Source of the DNA: Monoglobus sp964442605
GTDB taxonomy: Bacteria > Bacillota > Clostridia > Monoglobales > Monoglobaceae
Direction of reading: 5' to 3'
Length of the DNA: 64,000 bases
Assembly: GCA_964442605.1 (NCBI GenBank)
Contig: CAYTZR010000004.1
Coordinates: 1 to 64,000 of the forward strand
Positions within the stretch are counted from its first letter, which is position 1; every line of letters starts with the position of its first letter. This document shows positions 24,564 to 33,494 of the stretch, piece by piece. The notes under the pieces were generated by a model, which did no database searches, was not told the DNA's origin, and was given only the letters and a program-made list of their open reading frames with translations. The position numbers and the translations under genes were made by a program.

Positions 24564-24821
24564 CTACTCATTTGTTTGAACTAATTCCACAGCCTTATCA
24601 AGAGCCGCCTGCTCGTCATCGCCACTGCACTCGATTTCTATCTCGCTGCCGCACTTTATGCAAGCCGCTATAACGTTCATGATACTCTTGCCGTTATAAT
24701 CCTTGCCGTTAAACTTTATGTTAACGTCCGAATTGAACGTTCCCATAGTCTTTGTAAAAACTCCTGCGGGGCGCATATGCAAGCCCTCGGTATTTGTAAC
24801 CGTTACAACCTTTGATACCAT
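24564..24821 (-). CDS. ptsH: Phosphocarrier protein HPr
   Basis: This 85-residue PTS carrier has phosphorylatable His15 in GLHMRPAG. It has Ser46 in GKSIMNV, the site used by HPr kinase in Firmicutes for catabolite control through CcpA. The usual alanine after His15 is methionine here. The ATG at 24821 was chosen because GGAG lies eight bases before it; two further residues upstream would overlap that site. It lies between fruA and ptsI. Confidence 0.95.
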   Translation of the reverse strand: MVSKVVTVTNTEGLHMRPAGVFTKTMGTFNSDVNIKFNGKDYNGKSIMNVIAACIKCGSEIEIECSGDDEQAALDKAVELVQTNE

Positions 24822-24870
24822 AATAATCACTCCTGTTTATAAAATTATTTATTAATATATAACTACTGCA

Positions 24871-26826
24871 CTACTCTGCCGATTTTATGGGCTTTTTAAG
24901 CAGCGCAAGCATTAACGCGCCCACAACCGAGCCTACTACCAGAGCTACAATATAGCCCAGTACGTTGCCCACAACCGGAAATACGAAGATACCGCCGTGG
25001 GGTGCCATAAGCGTGCAGCCAAATGCCATTGAAAGCGCTCCCGAAACCGCACTGCCCACTATACATGACGGGATAACACGAAGCGGATCCGACGCCGCAT
25101 ACGGTATAGCTCCCTCGCTGATGAAACACAGTCCCATGATATAGTTTACCACACCCGATTTCCTTTCATTCGGTGTAAATCTGTTTTTAAAGAAGGTCGT
25201 GCACAGCGCTATCGCAATAGGAGGCACCATGCCGCCAACCATAACCGCCGCCATTATATCATAATTGCCCTCGGCTATTGATGCTGTGCCGAATACATAC
25301 GCCGCCTTGTTAAACGGACCGCCCATATCTATTGACATCATTCCGCCGAGAACCATGCCCAAAACTATCTTGCTCGCGCCGTTCATCGCCTTAAGACCGT
25401 TATTGAGCAGAGAATTTATCCAGCCGATTATAGGATTAAACAGGAACATAATCAAGCCCATAAGCAATATACCGATGAGAGGATATATAAGCACAGGCTT
25501 TATGCCCTCGAGCGCGTCAGGCAGCTTTGAGCAAACCTTCTCAAGAGCGAGCGTAATATATCCGCCGACAAATCCCGCGAACAGAGCGCCTAAAAATCCC
25601 GCCGATACCACAGTTGCGTCAGGGTTCATAAGCGACGAGAACGTTGTTCCGGCAACCGCCATCGCGCCTCCGACAAATCCAACCGCGAGTCCCGGTCTGT
25701 CAGCAATACTCATCGCTATAAAGCCCGCCAAAATCGGAAGCATAAATCCAAACGCTTCATTTCCTATCGTCTTGAAGAATGCCGCAAGCGGCGTGTTCAT
25801 ACCGAAGTTGCTCGGGTCAATAGAATAATCGTCAAACAGGAACGCCAGCGCTATCAGTATTCCGCCGCCGACAACAAACGGCAGCATGTGTGAAACACCG
25901 TTCATCAAATGCTTGTATACCGAATGTCCCACACCGTCTCCGGTATCGGTTGACGCATCCGATGAGCCTCCCTTGTGAGAGTAAATTCCGGCGGTACCGT
26001 CAACTATTTTGGCGATTAAAGCCTCCGGCTTATGAATACCGTCCGACACCTTGCTTTGAACCATTCTCTTGCCGTCAAATCTTGCCATATCCACGTTCTT
26101 ATCCGCCGCAATTATTACACCGTCGGCTTCCTCAATATCCTTTTTTGTAAGCATATTTTTGGTACCGCCGCTGCCGTTGGTTTCAACCTTTATTTCATAG
26201 CCCAGCTCTCTCGCTTTCAGCTCAAGCGCTTCAGCCGCCATAAATGTATGCGCGATACCCGTAGGACACGCCGTTACCGCAACGAGCTTTACGGGTTTCT
26301 TGTCGGCAGCCGCCGGTGCCGCCGCTGCCGGTACCGCCGGTTCCTCTGTTTCTGTCTCTGAGCCGTATTTCTTCGTTTCCTGCTCGTCAATCAGCTTTAA
26401 AAATTCCTCCGGCGATTTCGCCTGAAGCAGCTTATTTCTGAATTCTTCATCCATAAGCATAACCGTTAGTCTGGACAGCACCTCAAGATGCAAATCTCCG
26501 CCTTTTTTCGGCGCTGCAATCATAAATATCAAGTTTGACGTTCCGCCGTCCATAGCATCAAGGTCTATACCCGACGGAACCGTTGCCGCCACAAGTCCCG
26601 GCTGTTTAACCGCGTCGCTTTTCGCGTGCGGAATAGCCACTCCGTCACCTATCGCTGTGGGTCCCTCTGCCTCGCGCTCTTCTATGTCCTTCTTATACTG
26701 CGCCTTGTCGCTTATGTTGCCTATGCTTTCATGCAAATCAATCAGCTTGTCATAAAGCTCCTGCTTGGAGCCGGGGTTTAAGTTTAACGCTATCGCGTCA
26801 GTCGTTAATAAATCAATAACTTTCAT
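24871..26826 (-). CDS. fruA: Fructose-specific PTS enzyme IIABC
   Basis: This is a 651-residue fused fructose permease. Domain IIA (about residues 1-150) has the active His67 in AIPHAKS. An Ala/Pro-rich linker leads to IIB (about 180-280) with the active cysteine in TACPTGIAHTFMAAE. IIC follows (about 305-645), with some eight to ten membrane segments and GGPFNKAAY. It imports fructose and phosphorylates it to fructose 1-phosphate. The start at 26826 was chosen from AGGAG eight bases upstream; a GTG nine bases earlier has no room for a ribosome site. Confidence 0.95.
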   Translation of the reverse strand: MKVIDLLTTDAIALNLNPGSKQELYDKLIDLHESIGNISDKAQYKKDIEEREAEGPTAIGDGVAIPHAKSDAVKQPGLVAATVPSGIDLDAMDGGTSNLIFMIAAPKKGGDLHLEVLSRLTVMLMDEEFRNKLLQAKSPEEFLKLIDEQETKKYGSETETEEPAVPAAAAPAAADKKPVKLVAVTACPTGIAHTFMAAEALELKARELGYEIKVETNGSGGTKNMLTKKDIEEADGVIIAADKNVDMARFDGKRMVQSKVSDGIHKPEALIAKIVDGTAGIYSHKGGSSDASTDTGDGVGHSVYKHLMNGVSHMLPFVVGGGILIALAFLFDDYSIDPSNFGMNTPLAAFFKTIGNEAFGFMLPILAGFIAMSIADRPGLAVGFVGGAMAVAGTTFSSLMNPDATVVSAGFLGALFAGFVGGYITLALEKVCSKLPDALEGIKPVLIYPLIGILLMGLIMFLFNPIIGWINSLLNNGLKAMNGASKIVLGMVLGGMMSIDMGGPFNKAAYVFGTASIAEGNYDIMAAVMVGGMVPPIAIALCTTFFKNRFTPNERKSGVVNYIMGLCFISEGAIPYAASDPLRVIPSCIVGSAVSGALSMAFGCTLMAPHGGIFVFPVVGNVLGYIVALVVGSVVGALMLALLKKPIKSAE

Positions 26827-26849
26827 CTCTCTCACTCCTTAACATAAAC

Positions 26850-27752
26850 TTATAAAATTTTTAATAATTTTTCAACCGTTGATTTTTCCGCCAGTCCGCT
26901 TGAGAAGGCAGTCGCGCTTCCGCACGCCGTTCCCAGCCTTACGGCATCTTTATAGCTCCCGCTTTTGATATACCCGAGCACAAAGCCCGCAACCATTGAG
27001 TCGCCCGCGCCGACGGAATTTATCACCTTTCCTTCCGGAACACCCATGTGTGTGATCTCGTCGTCCTCTGAGATTAAAACCGAACCGTCGCCCGCCATAG
27101 AGACAAGAACGTTTCTCGCGCCCATCTTCCGCAATCTCTTCGCGTATTCAACAATCTCGTCACGCCCGCTGAGGCTTACGCCGAACATCTCGCCAAGCTC
27201 ATGATTATTCGGCTTTACAAGAAACGGTTTATATTTTAAAACATTGAGCAGCAAATCCTTTGTCGCGTCAACAACTATATTAACGCCCCTGCCGCTTAAA
27301 TATTCCATTATCCTCTCGTAAATATCGCTTGGCATTGTCGAGGGGATACTTCCCGCAAGCACTAAATAATCATTTTCTCTGAGGATGTCCAGCTTTTCAA
27401 ACAGCTTTTCAACGGCTTCGTTGTCTATAGACGGTCCCTGACCGTTTATGTCGGTTTCGACGGAGCCCTTGAGCTTTACGTTTATTCTGGTGCAGCCCTG
27501 ACTGAGCCTTATAAAATCGGTTTTTATACCGCTTTCGTTCAGTCCGCTTTCAATGGCCTTTCCGGTAAATCCGGCAATAAATCCCAGCGCGACGCTATCC
27601 TGTCCGAGATTTCTCAATACCGTTGAAACGTTAATGCCCTTGCCTCCGAAAAACAGCTCCTCCCGCTCGGAACGGTTGACCTCGCCGCTATTCATAGCCG
27701 ATAAATACATAACGTAATCAATCGCAGGATTAAATGTCACTGTATAAATCAT
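26850..27752 (-). CDS. fruK: 1-phosphofructokinase (PfkB family)
   Basis: This 300-residue kinase of the ribokinase/PfkB family converts fructose 1-phosphate to fructose 1,6-bisphosphate. Signature regions are FGGKGINVSTVLRNLG near residue 32 and the catalytic VNSVGAGDSMVAGF near residues 244-257, plus VKPNNHELGEM. The genomic position between fruR and fruA supports fructose 1-phosphate rather than tagatose phosphate as the substrate. Confidence 0.94.
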   Translation of the reverse strand: MIYTVTFNPAIDYVMYLSAMNSGEVNRSEREELFFGGKGINVSTVLRNLGQDSVALGFIAGFTGKAIESGLNESGIKTDFIRLSQGCTRINVKLKGSVETDINGQGPSIDNEAVEKLFEKLDILRENDYLVLAGSIPSTMPSDIYERIMEYLSGRGVNIVVDATKDLLLNVLKYKPFLVKPNNHELGEMFGVSLSGRDEIVEYAKRLRKMGARNVLVSMAGDGSVLISEDDEITHMGVPEGKVINSVGAGDSMVAGFVLGYIKSGSYKDAVRLGTACGSATAFSSGLAEKSTVEKLLKIL

Positions 27753-27776
27753 CGTATCACCTCTTTTACTTAAATC

Positions 27777-27834
27777 ATTGCTCTGCTTCTTTTACAAATC
27801 ATTTACAAATCACTGCTCTGCTTCTTTTACAATC
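27777..27834. repeat. Direct duplication spanning the fruR stop codon
   Basis: A segment of about 24 bp containing TGCTCTGCTTCTTTTACAA occurs twice (27777-27800 and 27812-27834). The second copy holds the last codons of fruR and its stop codon, so the first copy is an extra 3' end in the gap before fruK. Confidence 0.75.
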
Positions 27835-28562
27835 GTATATTCTCTGAATTTATTATTTATAAGTTCGTCGGTAATTATAACTCCGCTTTGTAATTCACTG
27901 AAGGTTACTGAAAAAATCTTATCCGATTTCGTATGATCGGCAAGTATAAAATTTTTATGCCCGCGCTTCATTACCTCCGCCTTCACCGCTGCCTCCTCAA
28001 CATCGGGAGTCGTATAGCCTCTCCTAACGGAAATGCCGTTTGTACCCATAAAAGTCTTTGTGAAATTGTACTTGCGCAGATTATTTATCGCTTCGCTCCC
28101 TACTACAGCTTCTGTGTTCAGCTTTATCCGTCCTCCTATAACATACGCCTTTAGTCCTTTTTGGATAAGCTTTTTCGCGTGAACTATACTGTTGGTAACA
28201 AACGTTGTCCGAATACCGGCGCTGATAAAATCAATCATCGCCGAGGTTGTGGTTCCGGCATCAATGAACACAAAATCATCATTTGTGATAAGTCCCGCCG
28301 CTTCTCTGCCTATACGCTCCTTTTCAGCCACATTCAACGCGGATTTGGTTGTAAAATCGTCCTCATATACAAAATGCGATTTTGAAATTACCGTGGCGCC
28401 GCCATGAACCTTCTTAAGCCTCCCCAGCCTATCCAGAGTAACCAAGTCTCTGCGTATCGTAGACTCGGAGGCATCAAGAGCATCGGCAAGCTCAATAACC
28501 GTAGCCGAATTTTGCTCAGACAATATTTCGATTATTTTGTCGTGTCTGGTCTGTGTGAGCAC
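27810..28562 (-). CDS. fruR: DeoR-family fructose operon repressor
   Basis: This is a 250-residue regulator with an N-terminal DeoR helix-turn-helix (TRHDKIIEILSEQNSATVIELADAL, then SESTIRRDLVTLDRLGRLKKVHGG, split across residues 4-55). The C-terminal sugar-phosphate sensor (DeoRC) contains FIDAGTTTSAMIDFI and FVTNS. It is expected to repress the fru operon until fructose 1-phosphate accumulates. The start is a GTG at 28562 after GAGGTGA. It is the first gene of fruR-fruK-fruA-ptsH-ptsI. Confidence 0.92.
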   Translation of the reverse strand: MLTQTRHDKIIEILSEQNSATVIELADALDASESTIRRDLVTLDRLGRLKKVHGGATVISKSHFVYEDDFTTKSALNVAEKERIGREAAGLITNDDFVFIDAGTTTSAMIDFISAGIRTTFVTNSIVHAKKLIQKGLKAYVIGGRIKLNTEAVVGSEAINNLRKYNFTKTFMGTNGISVRRGYTTPDVEEAAVKAEVMKRGHKNFILADHTKSDKIFSVTFSELQSGVIITDELINNKFREYTIVKEAEQ

Positions 28563-28603
28563 CGTTAATCACCTCGCAGTCCGCGTAATTTGTTTACAAG
28601 TAT

Positions 28604-28677
28604 ATAATAACACTGCTTTCAGTCATTGTCAAGCATTTTTAATCATTATTTATCATTTATATTCATTTTCAATCATT
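28604..28677 (-). promoter_or_regulatory. fru operon promoter with phased operator-like array
   Basis: On the minus strand TTGACA (28627-28632), a 17-bp spacer and TATTAT (28604-28609) form the promoter. Plus-strand pentamers (T/G)CATT begin at 28623, 28633, 28643, 28653, 28663 and 28673, exactly every 10 bp. They start at the -35 box and extend upstream. This looks like a helically phased binding array for FruR. Confidence 0.75.
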
Positions 28678-28972
28678 TTTACTAAATAATTATTACTTTT
28701 TTAATTAAAATACCGATGTTATTATGCAACTTGCACATAAAAATAATTCAAGCCTTCTTTTATTATGTTGCGAAAATCCGCTTTTAAAAATCTGTCTTTT
28801 TACTATGCTCTGTTTTTTGTTTTGTATTCATGTATTCATATCCTAAGGCCTTTGAATGCGGAGGCTTTGTCCGTACCGATTTGCGCCTTGTCACGCATTG
28901 GCACTCCTTTACAATTATAATAAAAATGTACCTGATTTAAGGTGCGAAATATTTTTTGAAAGGAGCATAAAT
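28678..28972. other. AT-rich intergenic region between fruR and the capsid module
   Basis: No gene is seen here. A weak palindrome TTATG/CATAA lies around 28735. A TATAAT-like hexamer occurs near 28916-28921 ahead of the capsid module, without a well spaced -35 box. No integrase site, tRNA fragment or terminase remnant was recognised. Confidence 0.4.
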
Positions 28973-29482
28973 ATGCTTGGATTTGTAAACAGAAAGCAAA
29001 GGCCCGATGAGCGGAGCTATTCGGGACGGCAGCAGGTAAGCGGCGATCAGTCCTACAGCGCCGAAGCGCCGGCAGGCGGTAATCACGCCGTATATCAGCC
29101 GCAGCCGGAGCGTCAAAATTCGGAGCTGGAGGCTTATATCAGCAAGCGCACCTCTGAAATTGACGCGCAGGTTGAGGAGTTTTCACGCAGGAACCCCGAC
29201 TTTGACATAAGGCGCGAGCTGCAAAATCCGAAGTTCTGCAATTACGTGTGGGGCAACGGACTCAGCGTGGAGGACGCGTACTATCTCACTCACAGAGAGG
29301 ATAGTCAAACCGCCGATACAGGCAGCGGACAAAGTCGTGAACCTGAAAAGAGGGTTACTGAAAACGGCACGTCCAAGACGGGCGGCGCGGGAATGGTAAA
29401 AAAGAACCCGGAGGACATGAGCGATGATGAGGTTGACGACATTATCAGGCGTGTCCGCAAGGGCGAGAAAATCTCGTTTTAA
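28973..29482 (+). CDS. Putative phage scaffold-like capsid assembly protein
   Basis: This is a 169-residue soluble, charged protein. The N-terminal 50 residues are Arg/Gln/Ser-rich and probably disordered. The centre (residues 52-110) is helical with a pattern RNPDFDIRRELQNPKFCNYVW then GLSVEDAYYLTH. It ends in a short charged helix, DDEVDDIIRRVRKGEKISF. Small proteins with this layout immediately upstream of a major capsid gene usually act as scaffolds that bind the capsid through a C-terminal helix. That role is inferred from position and shape; homology was not tested. AAAGGAG precedes ATG 28973. Confidence 0.55.
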   Translation: MLGFVNRKQRPDERSYSGRQQVSGDQSYSAEAPAGGNHAVYQPQPERQNSELEAYISKRTSEIDAQVEEFSRRNPDFDIRRELQNPKFCNYVWGNGLSVEDAYYLTHREDSQTADTGSGQSREPEKRVTENGTSKTGGAGMVKKNPEDMSDDEVDDIIRRVRKGEKISF

Positions 29483-29511
29483 TAATAAAATAATATTTGG
29501 AGGTATTTTGA

Positions 29512-30744
29512 ATGAGCATTAACTACAACACACAGACTACCGCAACAAACAACGCGGGGAACAGTATTACCCCCGAAATGAAGGCATATTATGACAGGCA
29601 GATGATACGCTTCGCGAGTCCAAAGCTTGTACACGCGCAGTTTGGTCAGAGTAAGCCTATACCAAAGGGCGCCGGCAAAACAATTGAGTTCCGCCGTTTC
29701 AGTCCCTTGCCAAAGGCAATGAAGCCTCTTACCGAGGGTGTAACGCCAAAGGGAAACCGTCTTAACGTTACGACTGTCGAATCTACGGTTGACCAGTACG
29801 GTGACTATGTAACCCTGTCGGACATGCTTACACTTTCCGCGATAGACAATGTTATTGTTGAAACGCAAAATGTGCTGGGAGATCAGGCGGGAAGAACTCT
29901 TGACACCGTGATCCGCGAAAAAATCAACGCGGGAACAAATGTTCAGTACGCCGATGGCAAAACGGACAGAAATCTTCTTGTGGGCGGTGCGACATCAGGC
30001 AACGACTATCTGAGTGTTGCGGCTGTAAAGCGCGCAGTTGCAACACTGAAGCGTAACAACGCACAGCCAATCAAAGACGGCTGCTATGTCGCGATAATCC
30101 ATCCGGACGTTGCAAACGACCTGACAAACGATCCCGACTGGAAGGAAATCAAGCAGAATGTTGACCCCAAGGATTGGTACAACGGCACAATCGGAAAGGT
30201 TCACGGGGTTGTTTTTGTGGAGTCCACAGAGGCAAAAATTTTCAGAGCGGATCCTCTGCGTACAATCGAAAACATTGAAACGGGAGATCCTGAGAGCCTA
30301 ACCGTTGCCGTTGTTGACGGCAAGGTTATTACGGTCTCGGAGGAAATCGCGTCCGCGGATGCTGCGGCTCTCGCCTCAAGAGCGATACAAATAAACGGCT
30401 ATGACTATTCTGTCGCCTCAGTCACAGCGGGCGACGCCGGCAGCGCGAAGCTCACGCTTACCGAAGCACCGGCGGCGGCCGTGACTCCCGGTTCTACCAT
30501 ATATCCGGCAGGCGCGGGAAAGGACGGCAGAGATATATATTCCACTCTGTTTATCGGTCAGAACGCCTACGGCGTTACAAATATCACAGGCGGCGGTCTT
30601 GAAACCATAATCAAGCAGAAGGGCAGCGCCGGTACGGGTGATCCGCTGGATCAGAGAAGCAGTGTCGGCTGGAAGGCAACACAGACGGCTGAAATTCTGT
30701 CACCGGAATTTATGGTCAGAGTGGAAACCACTTGCAGCTATTAA
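29512..30744 (+). CDS. N4-gp56-family phage major capsid protein
   Basis: This is a 410-residue HK97-fold coat protein resembling the N4-gp56 major capsid family. Typical features are the N-arm with MKAYYDRQMIRFA, GKTIEFRRFSPLP followed by TEGVTP, the YGDYVTLSDML spine region, IIHPDVANDL, and a C-terminal VGWKATQTAEIL. About residues 258-336 look like an inserted beta-rich Ala/Thr/Val segment between IENIETG and IYPAGAGKDG. The frame is intact with a GGAGG site. It is the clearest evidence that this region is virus-derived. Confidence 0.88.
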   Translation: MSINYNTQTTATNNAGNSITPEMKAYYDRQMIRFASPKLVHAQFGQSKPIPKGAGKTIEFRRFSPLPKAMKPLTEGVTPKGNRLNVTTVESTVDQYGDYVTLSDMLTLSAIDNVIVETQNVLGDQAGRTLDTVIREKINAGTNVQYADGKTDRNLLVGGATSGNDYLSVAAVKRAVATLKRNNAQPIKDGCYVAIIHPDVANDLTNDPDWKEIKQNVDPKDWYNGTIGKVHGVVFVESTEAKIFRADPLRTIENIETGDPESLTVAVVDGKVITVSEEIASADAAALASRAIQINGYDYSVASVTAGDAGSAKLTLTEAPAAAVTPGSTIYPAGAGKDGRDIYSTLFIGQNAYGVTNITGGGLETIIKQKGSAGTGDPLDQRSSVGWKATQTAEILSPEFMVRVETTCSY

Positions 30745-30755
30745 GGAGGCGGACT

Positions 30756-31001
30756 ATGACAAAAGCACAGAAAAACAGGGCGGAGCTTGAACAGTTTTAC
30801 AATGAGCTTGTGCCGATAATGTTGGTAAAGGACAACTGGAAAAACAAGGACGATCTGACCGTGACGGTAAACGGCACAAACTATCAGATAAAGCGGGGAA
30901 CCACCGTTATGGTTCCGAGAAAAGTCGCTCTTGCTGTTGAGCGCAGCCACAATCAGGAGCTTGCCGCCGAAAAATATATAGAGAGCCTGAAAGAGGCATA
31001 G
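30756..31001 (+). CDS. Small protein of the capsid module, unknown function
   Basis: This 81-residue protein starts at ATG 30756 after AAGGAGG. It has a helical N terminus (KAQKNRAELEQFYNEL) and then a short beta segment LTVTVNGTNYQIKRG leading to TVMVPRKVALAVERS. Genes of this size directly after a capsid gene can encode decoration or head-completion proteins, but no family was recognised. The intact frame and strong ribosome site argue that it is a real gene. Confidence 0.6.
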   Translation: MTKAQKNRAELEQFYNELVPIMLVKDNWKNKDDLTVTVNGTNYQIKRGTTVMVPRKVALAVERSHNQELAAEKYIESLKEA

Positions 31002-31017
31002 AAGGCGGTGGGTTATT

Positions 31018-31788
31018 ATGCAATTAATCACGGCAATTGACACCGCCGATGCGCTGAGTCCGAACCATTTTACTTTGGACGAAAAGCTGATGTGGTGCAA
31101 TGAAGTATCGCTGGCGCTGCGCCGTAATGTAAAAAAATATTATGACGAGATAGTGACCAAGGTTAACTGTGCCGGAGAACTTGAGCTGCCCGATGATATT
31201 GCTGTAGACGATGTGGAAGCAGCATACATTGGCGGCAGATACTTAACCAAAACAGACCTCAGAAGTATGCCTTATCTGAGCGGAGATATATCGCAAAGGC
31301 AATTCGGATTTAATTATCCCAAGCTCATGCGAGTTATATATCTGACAACGCCAAAGGAGGTTAGGGACATTTATGTAGACGGAAATTTTGACATAAGCGA
31401 GAGCAAAATTATCGGCTCCGAGCTGCCGTTTTCGGAGGGAGACGCAATAGTATGCGATATGCCCGACAATGAAGATTTTGAGCCTGCCGCCACATACGTT
31501 TATCAAAATGACGGTAAAGCGTTATGGCTGACGGATGATATATTCACCCCCGAGACAAAAGCGCATCTGACGATAAAGCGTATAATTGATGACGAAACCG
31601 AGGCGGAAGCTCCGTATGACAGAATGTATATAGAATATCTGCTGGCAAAAATGGCGCTTTATCAGCACGACTACGATACTTACTCCGCGCACATGATTGA
31701 GTACAACAATATTTATGATGAATACAAAAGAGATTATAAGACCGGATGTCCTCTGAATGACTTAGCGAGGTTTAAGAATATCTGGTAG
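31018..31788 (+). CDS. Putative head-tail adaptor protein
   Basis: This is a 256-residue mixed alpha/beta protein. It has a helical N terminus (TLDEKLMWCNEVSLALRRNVKKYYD), a central beta-rich part and a helical C terminus (YIEYLLAKMALYQHDYDTYSAHMIEYNNIY). That architecture resembles adaptor/head-completion proteins of podophages, which bind the portal ring. The assignment rests on gene order (after the capsid gene, before the nozzle-like gene) and general fold impression, not on a diagnostic motif. It starts 16 bp after the small gene with GGCGGTG. Confidence 0.45.
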   Translation: MQLITAIDTADALSPNHFTLDEKLMWCNEVSLALRRNVKKYYDEIVTKVNCAGELELPDDIAVDDVEAAYIGGRYLTKTDLRSMPYLSGDISQRQFGFNYPKLMRVIYLTTPKEVRDIYVDGNFDISESKIIGSELPFSEGDAIVCDMPDNEDFEPAATYVYQNDGKALWLTDDIFTPETKAHLTIKRIIDDETEAEAPYDRMYIEYLLAKMALYQHDYDTYSAHMIEYNNIYDEYKRDYKTGCPLNDLARFKNIW

Positions 31789-31808
31789 AAGCTTAGGAGG
31801 TTTTATTA

Positions 31809-33494
31809 ATGTATATACCGCCAATAGATCAAGGCGACAGTAACCGAAAAGTCGATATACTCAGCTTTTTCGGGTACGACCAAAGAGACAAAACAGACGA
31901 CAGGCAGCTTTCGGAAATGATAAATATGTCCTCCGACTCGGTTCCGTGTCTTACACCCAGAAAACCACGGAGGCATATTGCCTCTGTCAACGGTATAACC
32001 GCTGTAACAGTTCCCGAATATGAGCTTGGCGACCTCAATTCCTTTACCGGAGTTGCCTCGGGACGGTTTTACTATAAGGGCACCGCTGTGACAAACATGA
32101 CCCTTTCAGACGGCGAAAAATCAATTGTTGATTTTAACGGCTGCATCTGCATATTTCCCGATAAGGTATACTACCGCTATCTCCCCGATCCCGATACGGG
32201 TATCGTTGAAAACACGTTAAAGCCTATGGGGAAAAATCTCTCTGTCACGGGGGCGCGGTTTTATTCGCTCTATGATGATATAAGCGGCGAGTACACAGCG
32301 TATATACAGAAGACCGGAGCCGGTTTTGACGATTACTTTAAAACAGGTGACAGTATCGTTATATCAGGCTGCTCCTTGAGTCAAAACAACACCTTTATCG
32401 TTGACTCACGCGGGAAATACGCTGCTGACACGCAGATAGTAAGTGCAGTGGCGGACGCGGTAGACAGCGATAAGCTGTCGCTGCTAATGTATACAAAGAG
32501 CGGCGGCTATGGATTGTTTGAAAACACTACCGAAAGCGGCTCTGTAAATATATCAATTTCCGTACCTGATATTTCGGCTGCTTGTGTCCACAACAACCGC
32601 CTTTTCGGGACATCGGCAAATGGTGAATACATATATGCCTCTAAGCTTGGTGATTGCTTCAACTTTAACTCCTTTCAGGGGCTGAGCGATGACAGCTGGT
32701 ATAGTGAAATAGGGACTCCGGGCGAGTTCACAGAAATCGTCAGCTACCGAACATCGGTGGTGGCGTTCAAACGCAACTATATACACCATATATACGGTGA
32801 TTCACCGACTAATTTTTCAATCCCGAAGCAAACACTCGGCGGCGCTCTTGACGGAAAGAGTATTGCCGAGGTGGGCGGCGTACTGTACTATATGGGCGCG
32901 GACGGTTTTTATGAATACAGCGGAGGCGAGCCGGAGAGGATAAGCGCGCCTATAAAAACACTGTTTAAGACCTGCAAAAGCGGAACAGACGGACGCAGCT
33001 ATTACGCTTGCGCTACCGACAAAAACGGGAATACCGCCCTTTTGGTATACAGTCCGGAATATTGTATGTGGCACAGGGAGGATGATACGGTTTTTGTGGA
33101 TTTTGTCCGCCACAACGAGCGCTTATACGGCGTTACTCAAAGTGATATGTACAAATTCGGGGACGACGACGGAGACGAGATTATTAGCTGGTGCGTGGTA
33201 TCCAAAAGGTTCACTCTTGATGATTTTGACTTCAAGGGTGCGAATGCCATCTATATACGTCTCGACATGGAGTCGGAAACGCGGATAAAGGTACATTGCG
33301 CTTTTGATGATGAGGATTTTAAGCTCTTTGGTGAAATTGAAGGCAAGGGCTTTATGGTACATAAAATACCAATCAGATTTAAAAAGTGCGACAGCTTCAG
33401 GGTCATGCTGGAAGGCGTCGGAAGGGCTACCGTTCACGACATTGAAATAATCACTTATACAGGAGGTAAAACGAATGTCAAGCACATTAGATAA
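31809..33494 (+). CDS. Putative beta-propeller tail nozzle / DNA stabilisation protein
   Basis: This 561-residue protein is built of repeated short beta strands with Asn/Asp/Gly turns (for example VHNNRLFGTSANGEYIYAS, GGVLYYMGADGFYEYSGGE and HNERLYGVTQSDMYKFGD). This pattern is like the propeller proteins that form the podophage nozzle (T7 gp12 / P22 gp10 type). The N terminus MYIPPIDQGDSNRKVD and the YSPEYCMWHRED segment fit such proteins. It probably closes the neck in the parent virus. AGGAGG lies before ATG 31809, and it overlaps the next gene by 20 bp. Confidence 0.6.
   Translation: MYIPPIDQGDSNRKVDILSFFGYDQRDKTDDRQLSEMINMSSDSVPCLTPRKPRRHIASVNGITAVTVPEYELGDLNSFTGVASGRFYYKGTAVTNMTLSDGEKSIVDFNGCICIFPDKVYYRYLPDPDTGIVENTLKPMGKNLSVTGARFYSLYDDISGEYTAYIQKTGAGFDDYFKTGDSIVISGCSLSQNNTFIVDSRGKYAADTQIVSAVADAVDSDKLSLLMYTKSGGYGLFENTTESGSVNISISVPDISAACVHNNRLFGTSANGEYIYASKLGDCFNFNSFQGLSDDSWYSEIGTPGEFTEIVSYRTSVVAFKRNYIHHIYGDSPTNFSIPKQTLGGALDGKSIAEVGGVLYYMGADGFYEYSGGEPERISAPIKTLFKTCKSGTDGRSYYACATDKNGNTALLVYSPEYCMWHREDDTVFVDFVRHNERLYGVTQSDMYKFGDDDGDEIISWCVVSKRFTLDDFDFKGANAIYIRLDMESETRIKVHCAFDDEDFKLFGEIEGKGFMVHKIPIRFKKCDSFRVMLEGVGRATVHDIEIITYTGGKTNVKHIR

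Noticed and set aside
28563..28972. Remnant of terminase, portal or integrase before the capsid genes
   Set aside because: No open frame or recognisable peptide in any frame resembles these proteins.
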